Notes under the pieces: model-generated | The model's input: only the letters and a program-made list of their open reading frames with translations | Database searches by the model: none | What the model was told of the DNA's origin: nothing | From: Sequoia sempervirens | Lineage: Eukaryota > Streptophyta > Pinopsida > Cupressales > Cupressaceae | Direction: 5' to 3' | DNA length: 64,000 bases | Assembly: GCA_007258455.2 (NCBI GenBank) | Contig: VDFB02270651.1 | Location: 701,712,217 to 701,776,216, forward strand | Shown here: one piece after another, positions 58,156 to 64,000 of the stretch | How the letters are laid out: every line of letters begins with the position of its first letter | How positions within the stretch are numbered: position 1 is the first letter of the stretch | Program-made: the position numbers and the translations under genes

Positions 58156-58887
58156 TTTGAAATAACAATCTATGCTAACTCAAAATGCAATGTAAAAGGC
58201 TAAAATAAAATGTAATTTTCAGATGATAATTGACTGATTATGCTATGTAACAATATGAGAATTCAAACTTGAAATTGAAACCATGCATGAAATGAGCTAA
58301 TTTAGACTAGATTTAATGAAATGCATGTTACAGAAATACAACCAACTAATATACCTAGGAAATGGCACCAAACAAAAGCATAAAAGCAGGGTTTTCAACT
58401 CCGTAAAAGATAGTTTCAGGGGTCAAAAGGGACTAATTCGCCCAAGGTGGTGAATGAGTCCTAGTATGGACATTTTTTAGAATTTTCAAAAAAAATTGAT
58501 GGATTTTGATGGTTTCTGAGTGCTATGATGCAGAACTAAATGAAAAATGAAAAATTTCAAAAAATTTACATGAAATTAGATGCCAAAAATGCAACCTAAA
58601 TGCACTTTTTATGAATGCAAAATTTGAAACCTAGCATGAAAATTAACTAATGCAAACCCTAATGCAAATTCAATGCAAGACTAGATCTATGATGGACTCC
58701 AAATTAGAAAAGAGAAGTATTTGAAAAGCAGGTTCACCAAAATGAACCATAGACTTTAGGGGGTGTGAAATGTTATGACTCTTTTTCTCAATTAGGGTCT
58801 TTCACCTAATGGAAAGAGATAGATCCCACACCCAAAATCTAGGTGGTTCAGTCAAACTAGGATATGTATGATGGAAATATGCCTAAA
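58156..58887 (-). other. 5' leader of the 52.8-61.7 kb element
   Basis: Non-coding. The bases next to the 5' LTR do not resemble a standard primer site. Confidence 0.4.
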
Positions 58888-60039
58888 TGTATAAACACCT
58901 TGAAATGAATGCAAATTGTAACAGAACTTGATGAAACTAAAAGTGTGCACCTGGAATATTGATCGAGACTGGAAATGGCTTCTAGAATGCTACTGATGCT
59001 AATTTTCAGACCTGGTGAGACTCATTCACCATTCTGAGTGAATTAGTCCCAGTTTTGTAAATTGTGTCAAAACTTGTTTCTGACAAAAGGGTATCTAAAA
59101 ATGCAGAAAACTCAAAATTGACCAGGAAGTGGGACTCATTCACCACCCATGGTGAATGAGTCCAATTTTGAATTTTTGATTATTTAAAGGTGGAATCTGA
59201 AGCTCTCGGTCTGCAATTTGATTCTCTACAGGTGTCTGCTTCTGAAAATCTAATTTCCAAACCTGAAAATGAGTTTTTTGTTGATATTTTGACTTTTTGA
59301 ATGAAGAGAAGACCTAAAAAAATTTGTAATTTGATTATTAATGATTTCCAAGCTTCCAAGAGACCTAAATCGACAAACACACAAGGAAAGAAGGAGAAAT
59401 ATTTAATGTTAGGGCATGGGGGTTTGCCTTGGTCAGACCCCTATTTAGGTAATTAAACCAAAATGATGAAAGAAAGTAATGAAACATGCAATAATGGAGT
59501 TGATTACCTTTCCATGATGTTTGATCTTGAAATTCTACAGTAAAACATGAAGAATCTACCCTTGAATGTCTGAAAATTGATCTTGAATGACTTGTAATGT
59601 TCAAACCCTAGCTTGTTTGAGAAGATAAATGATAAATGAGTTGTAAAAATGAGTTGAGAGATGTAAATTAGGGCTTAGAAGGTTGATTTATGGCCAATTC
59701 ACCTTATTTTCCCATTAATACCTCATCACAAGCTGACATAAAATAAGATTAAACTTAAATCAATTTTTTCCTGCTCAAAGGTCAAAATTGGGTCAAAGGG
59801 GACTCATTCGCCACCCATGGAAAATGGGTCCCACTAGGATGGGACTGATTCACCACGCATGGTTAATGGTCCCACAGGGGCCATTTTGATAGCTGAGATG
59901 CTAAGAGATAAGGAAATAAGGTTTAAATTGCAACTTTGTTGGGTATTTTATCAATTTAAGCCTCAGGATGCACAATATGGGTTAATAGGGGCCTATTAGT
60001 GATGATGCAAAGGTCAATTAGGGCTTGGGACATAGAATT

Positions 60040-61322
60040 TGTAGACACGTAAAATATACCGATTGACATTGTGCATCTGATCCTGACTAACATCATTTCA
60101 TCCTTAATCATCCCTCGGTCTAACCATTTAATCAAATCTCCTCATCTGATTAAATTCATCAATATTCCTCCCTTAATTAAATAAACCAGTTATTTAATTA
60201 AGTCTCTCTCTTTTCTTAATTAAATCAATCATCTGATCTAATTATCCCTATTTGATTAAATAATTAATGTTATTTGATTAAATCTTTGAAGTCTATCTAT
60301 TAAATTAAATAAATTAAAACATTATTTGATTTGATCTAACACCATCTCTTTTTAATTAAATAAATCAAAATCCTTATTTAATTATTCTCTTATCATATTC
60401 CTCTCTTATTTGATTTAAATAAATCCATAAATTTGAGTCAAATAGGTCACATCATCTAATCTCTCATTAAATTAATTAACCCTTGATTAATTTAATCTCT
60501 TATCATTTCCCATCCTCTAGATTTTGCAAGTTGCACATGAAAATAGATTCAATTCATTTATTAAATCTTTATTTTCCTTACAAGGCGTCTTTTGGAATAT
60601 TCTCCAAGTTTGAATTCAAAAATTTCAAGTCAACATGTACATCCAACAAGGCAATAACTTCATCTTACATGTCCTTTGCCTTGAACCAAGTGGCATTTAT
60701 TGCATTTTCCCTTCCCTCTTGCAAGTCATTTCAAAAAATTTGAAATTCACAAATATGCATTTATTGGCACAATCCTCAAAACTTGCACATCCTCCATCCA
60801 TTCATAGTTTGAAAAGTGGCATCTTGCCATTGGATGAATGTTAGTCCCACATTGCTCAAATTTGGAAATTCATCCATCTTGGCATTCTATAAATAAAGAG
60901 CTCATATCCTCATTTGATCATCCACAAATTATGAAAAGTTATTATGCTAAAATATTTAGCCATTTCCATCCATCAATCTTGAGTTCTTAGCTAGGTTTTT
61001 GCAGATTTTTGGCTTGGAGCTCTCATTCTTCATCAACAAAGTGGATCAAATATCTTCAACACATCAAGCTTGCATCTTAGGAATTGGGAAAGGGCCCATT
61101 TTCACATCAAATTGGCACCAATTCCCCCATGAGATCATATGTTTGCTATTCTAACTAGGATTCAATCTATATTTTCTTGTTTCATTGTGTTCTTCATTGT
61201 TTTCTTTCCTAATTTGAGTTGTGTAAATGGATTTCATGGGTAATCCTTGTTCATGCTTGCAATCTCTAACTTAATGTGTTTATTCATTGTGTTTTGCAGG
61301 TATTCGGATTGGGGTTCACACA
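60040..61322. mobile_element. Solo LTR, 1,283 bp, with GAATT duplication
   Basis: Starts TGTAGACACG and ends TTCACACA, flanked by GAATT at 60035-60039 and 61323-61327. The uninterrupted sister LTR at 53940-53975 shows the empty site. A 60.1-60.48 kb stretch is built of TTAATTAAATAAA-like words. A TATAAATA at 60888 suggests plus-strand promoter orientation. The family is not related to the host LTR. Confidence 0.9.
60888..60895 (+). promoter_or_regulatory. TATA-like element in the solo LTR
   Basis: TATAAATA followed by AAGAGCTCAT. Candidate core promoter of the solo LTR. Confidence 0.45.
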
Positions 61323-61725
61323 GAATTCAATGTGAAAGTGTGATTAAATACACTTTACAACACTAAAATGAGGTCCACATAGCCTAGAAAGGCACAAGAA
61401 CCAATGTGAATGTGCAAGAAACATTACAACACTAGTTTAACATTAAGTTTAATTCAAAAACCTTCTAGATTGATGTGATAATTTTATTAAACACATTTTA
61501 TAATGTTGAATTATGGAGAAAATGGGTTTATTAAGTCTAGAAAAGTGTGAAAGTATCTTACAACACTTTACAACACCTTTACAAGACATCGTTAAAAGCA
61601 TGTTATTCAATTTTCAAGGGTCCAAGACCTAGTGTGGATGCATAAAATGCCTCACAACACCTAAATCAAGGCCTCATTAAGTTCAATTCCCATGTCAAGC
61701 AAGAGGTCCTTTTTTCTATGGCACA

Positions 61726-62825
61726 ATCTAAAAACTGATAACCAAATTTAATGACCAAAAGTGAACATAGCAGATATTAGTGCATCTATGATTTGAATTT
61801 GAGCTTGATTTGAGTGGAAAAGGGCACCAAGGGTGGCCTAAACTGGGGATCTGAAACTAAAATTTACTTTCACAGTCCTCAAGTCCTTGGTCTATGGCTT
61901 CTTCCTTCTAGATCTTGTTGTCAGATCTTTATTTGTTATTGAGATCATGGAGTTTCCATATCTTGTCGAGTTGTAGGGCTTGAATGCATAAACAAGAAAA
62001 TTACCTTCAATCTCCTTCTAATCCTCTTCATATCTATAACCTACACATTCAAAAGAAGGGGAAGGGTTGTTCCATATATAGGCTTTCCTCATTCAAACCC
62101 CATGTTGGTGTTTCTACCTCTACAATGGAAAAATTGATGATAAAGAAAGCTTATCTTTTTGAGGGATAGAGGCTAAATAACAATGGAGTAATGAATTAAC
62201 AACTTGTTGTAACTCACCACTCAAATATGATCTCCTCAATGGACTAAATTCATGCTCATCACCTTCAAGGATTGATTGCAATTTGGCTTGATTTGACTTG
62301 AAGACCTACAAGTCCTAGCACTCACAGAAAAATAGATCACAAAACATGAATAAACTTATATAAAAACATGATAAATCTACTCTTTGCTATCCTTGACTGA
62401 TTTTATGATCTTCAATTTATTCAATAATTTCCCTTCTTGCTTTTTGTTAATTAAAATTGTGAAAATACTATGTATTTATATGTGATTCTTCTAATTTCCT
62501 AAAAATTAAATCCTGATGATCGATAATTAAGATTTAAATTTCAAATAATAAATTACCGACACCTTCATATTTAAATTTGGAGCCAAATTAAGAAGACAAG
62601 GGCACCAAGGGTTCCCTAGTAGAGATCCCACTTTTTTGGGATCCATAGTGTCAAGGGAAATATTAAATTCATACTTTGATTTCCCATGTTTGATTTTTCA
62701 ATAAATGATAAAATGGGCCATGGAATTCATAATTTAGGCAATTAGTTGTATAATTAGGTCTAAGCACATAGGAGAGAGAAAAATCTAGTGTGAAATTATC
62801 AAGGATGACAATTCACGATGCTACA
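61726..62825 (-). repeat. 3' LTR of a further Ty3-type relative (left edge uncertain)
   Basis: The minus-strand start TGTAGCATCG (62825) follows a polypurine tract. Inside, GTTGGTGTTTCTACCTCTAC (about 62104) corresponds to GTATTGGTGTTTTCACCTCC in the 30.0-31.3 kb LTR, so it is a related family. It may be cut at 61725 by the neighbouring element. The 5' LTR lies beyond the window. Confidence 0.6.
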
Positions 62826-62879
62826 TTTATCCCCCACTTTAGTGAGAGTATGAACTTATGGTCAGATTCACACTAAAGT
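62826..62879 (-). promoter_or_regulatory. Inverted repeat and polypurine tract
   Basis: ACTTTAGTG (62836-62844) and CACTAAAGT (62871-62879) form a perfect 9-bp inverted repeat with a 26-nt loop. AGTGGGGGATAAA on the minus strand abuts the LTR. Confidence 0.75.
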
Positions 62880-64000
62880 AAAAACATGTCAAGAGGGGTT
62901 CAAATATTCAAATATTGAAGAGATAGGTTTGTCATGAATCTAGGGGATTTGGTAGCCCCCATGATTCAAGATCCCATGGAAAACCAAAATAAAGACAAAG
63001 GAACACACGTATGAAGTAAAGTGCAACATGGTAAACACAAAGTATACAAGATTAAGACACATAACAATATGAAAAAAAAACAAAACACAAACGCAATGGA
63101 AACACATAACATACAAAAATAACAAAAACACAAGGTTAGTACTAAAAGAATTCAAGTCGGTAAGGTAAAGAGACTTTGATCTTAAATTTGTCTCAAATAC
63201 CAAACATCATCCATTAAATGTGATATTAAACAAAATGGTGCTCTCATAAGGACATTCAAAAAATACTCATGAGCTACATAGATTTATTGGCTAGCAAGAT
63301 GTGTTATTCTAGGTGTCCATGTAATAAGATGGATTCCACAAGGCTAGAAAGTTGTGTTATCCTAAGACACTCATGAAACACATGGCTCCACTAGCAAGCA
63401 AGAAAGGCTAGGTGGCCATGTTAAAAATGCTCTAAAATCTTAGACCAACAAATTTCATTATGTTAGGACTATGCAAACCATGCTTTAGGGAGCACACGAA
63501 AATCACCTCGGGGGGTGCAAAAAGTTTAACATCGCAGGGGACAAACAAAAAACAACTCAACAGGTGCATAAAGTTTAATTTCATGGGGGATGAACAAATT
63601 CTTAACATCATAGGGGATGAATTGATAACCCCGCCTCATGGGGTGCTATAAATGACAACATCACGAAGGGGGTATGTCAAATAGTCACACAAGACATTTA
63701 TGAAATGGATAGGGGTAATATGCCCCTCCTTAAAATGTCAACATACTTGCTATGTTGGTATTTTAAGGAAAAAAATGGGAAGAGGGGACCATTGAAAAGA
63801 ATTCACACCTCCCAAAGCTAGTTATCCTTGCCCCTCAAGTGTAGAGACAAGAAAAAACATGCAATAGAATATCATGTTTCTACCATGGAAAATATAGTTA
63901 CACTTAAAATTATACCACCATGAATGGCAATGAGAAAACATGATGAAGCTACAAATGCCACATAATGAGGAGCAACACCATATAATAAAGATCATTATTG
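62880..64000 (-). other. 3' internal end of the further Ty3-type relative
   Basis: No gene recognised. Similar to 54.4-54.5 kb near 62950. Runs off the window. Confidence 0.4.
63460..63680. repeat. Degenerate short repeats with (A/T)GGGG(A/G)(A/T)G words
   Basis: Irregular units such as CTCGGGGGGTGCAAAAAGTTTAACATC, CAGGTGCATAAAGTTTAATTTC and CATAGGGGATGAA recur about every 40-60 bp. Confidence 0.5.

Larger units (their letters stand above)
52810..61725 (-). mobile_element. Ty3/gypsy-type element with protease, G-patch-like and CHHC regions but no RT
   Basis: Direct LTRs at about 52810-54361 (1,552 bp) and 58888-61725 (1,550 bp once its inserted solo LTR and duplication are removed). The polypurine tract on the minus strand (54380-54362) abuts the left LTR, setting orientation. 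The 4.5-kb interior codes on the minus strand an acidic region, a retropepsin, a G-patch-like segment and a CHHC motif. No RT, RNase H or integrase was seen. Flanking pentamers TGTAA and ATCTA do not match, so either the left edge is misplaced by a little or the copy is recombinant. Confidence 0.7.
58888..61725 (-). repeat. 5' LTR (right), interrupted by a solo LTR
   Basis: Aligns with 52810-54361 up to 60034, and again from 61328 to 61725. The gap is the 1,283-bp insertion plus a 5-bp duplication. Confidence 0.85.

Noticed and set aside
52805..61730. Target duplication for the 52.8-61.7 kb element
   Set aside because: TGTAA and ATCTA do not match, so the boundaries rest on LTR similarity and the polypurine tract only.

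Overview
The window looks like intergenic DNA from a land plant with a very large, retrotransposon-filled nuclear genome. A gymnosperm such as a conifer or yew would fit, but the sequence alone does not prove it. The reasons are long LTRs (1.2-1.9 kb), both Copia-type and Ty3/gypsy-type remains, initiator-Met-tRNA primer binding sites, GT-AG introns, a CACTA transposon end, and old insertions nested in each other. I find no intact host gene, tRNA, rRNA or CRISPR array. Almost every reading frame is broken, and most in-frame stops are one C-to-T or G-to-A change away from a sensible codon, as expected of long-methylated repeats.

Layout. 0.3-3.9 kb (minus): one long decayed ORF of a repeat-associated protein family, with a motif-rich leader up to 5.8 kb. 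7.15-11.62 kb (plus): the right part of a CACTA DNA transposon whose exons run from a SET-domain fragment through linker exons to an En/Spm (Transposase_24)-like region, then a tripled 163-bp exon/intron unit, subterminal 55-bp repeats and a CACTA terminus. That terminus cuts the protease region of a Ty3-type element (11.62 to about 15.2 kb, plus). 15.86-28.31 kb (plus): a Copia-type element with both LTRs, a gag remnant holding four zinc knuckles, and an accessory ORF, but no pol; the accessory ORF is interrupted by 20.86-25.2 kb. 30.0-46.58 kb (minus): a Ty3-type gag-protease element without pol, split by a 7.0-kb Copia element (32.09-39.12 kb, minus) that has every Copia domain in order and a multi-copy polypurine cluster resembling that of Sireviruses. 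49.3-52.3 kb: a gag fragment split by a 1.88-kb Copia-type solo LTR. 52.8-61.7 kb (minus): another Ty3-type element with retropepsin, a G-patch-like segment and a CHHC motif but no RT; its right LTR holds a 1.28-kb solo LTR with a perfect duplication. 61.7-64.0 kb: the LTR and 3' internal end of a further relative running off the window.

How the parts relate. Four Ty3-type copies (13.9, 31.3, 54.4 and 62.8 kb) share a conserved inverted repeat next to the polypurine tract and similar LTR starts, so they form one lineage. The two with both LTRs carry gag/protease-type coding sequence without RT, RNase H or integrase, so they probably depended on enzymes supplied in trans. The best candidates for something undescribed are the SET-plus-En/Spm chimera in the CACTA element, the pol-less lineage with its terminal hairpin, and the four-knuckle gag of the 15.9-28.3 kb element.
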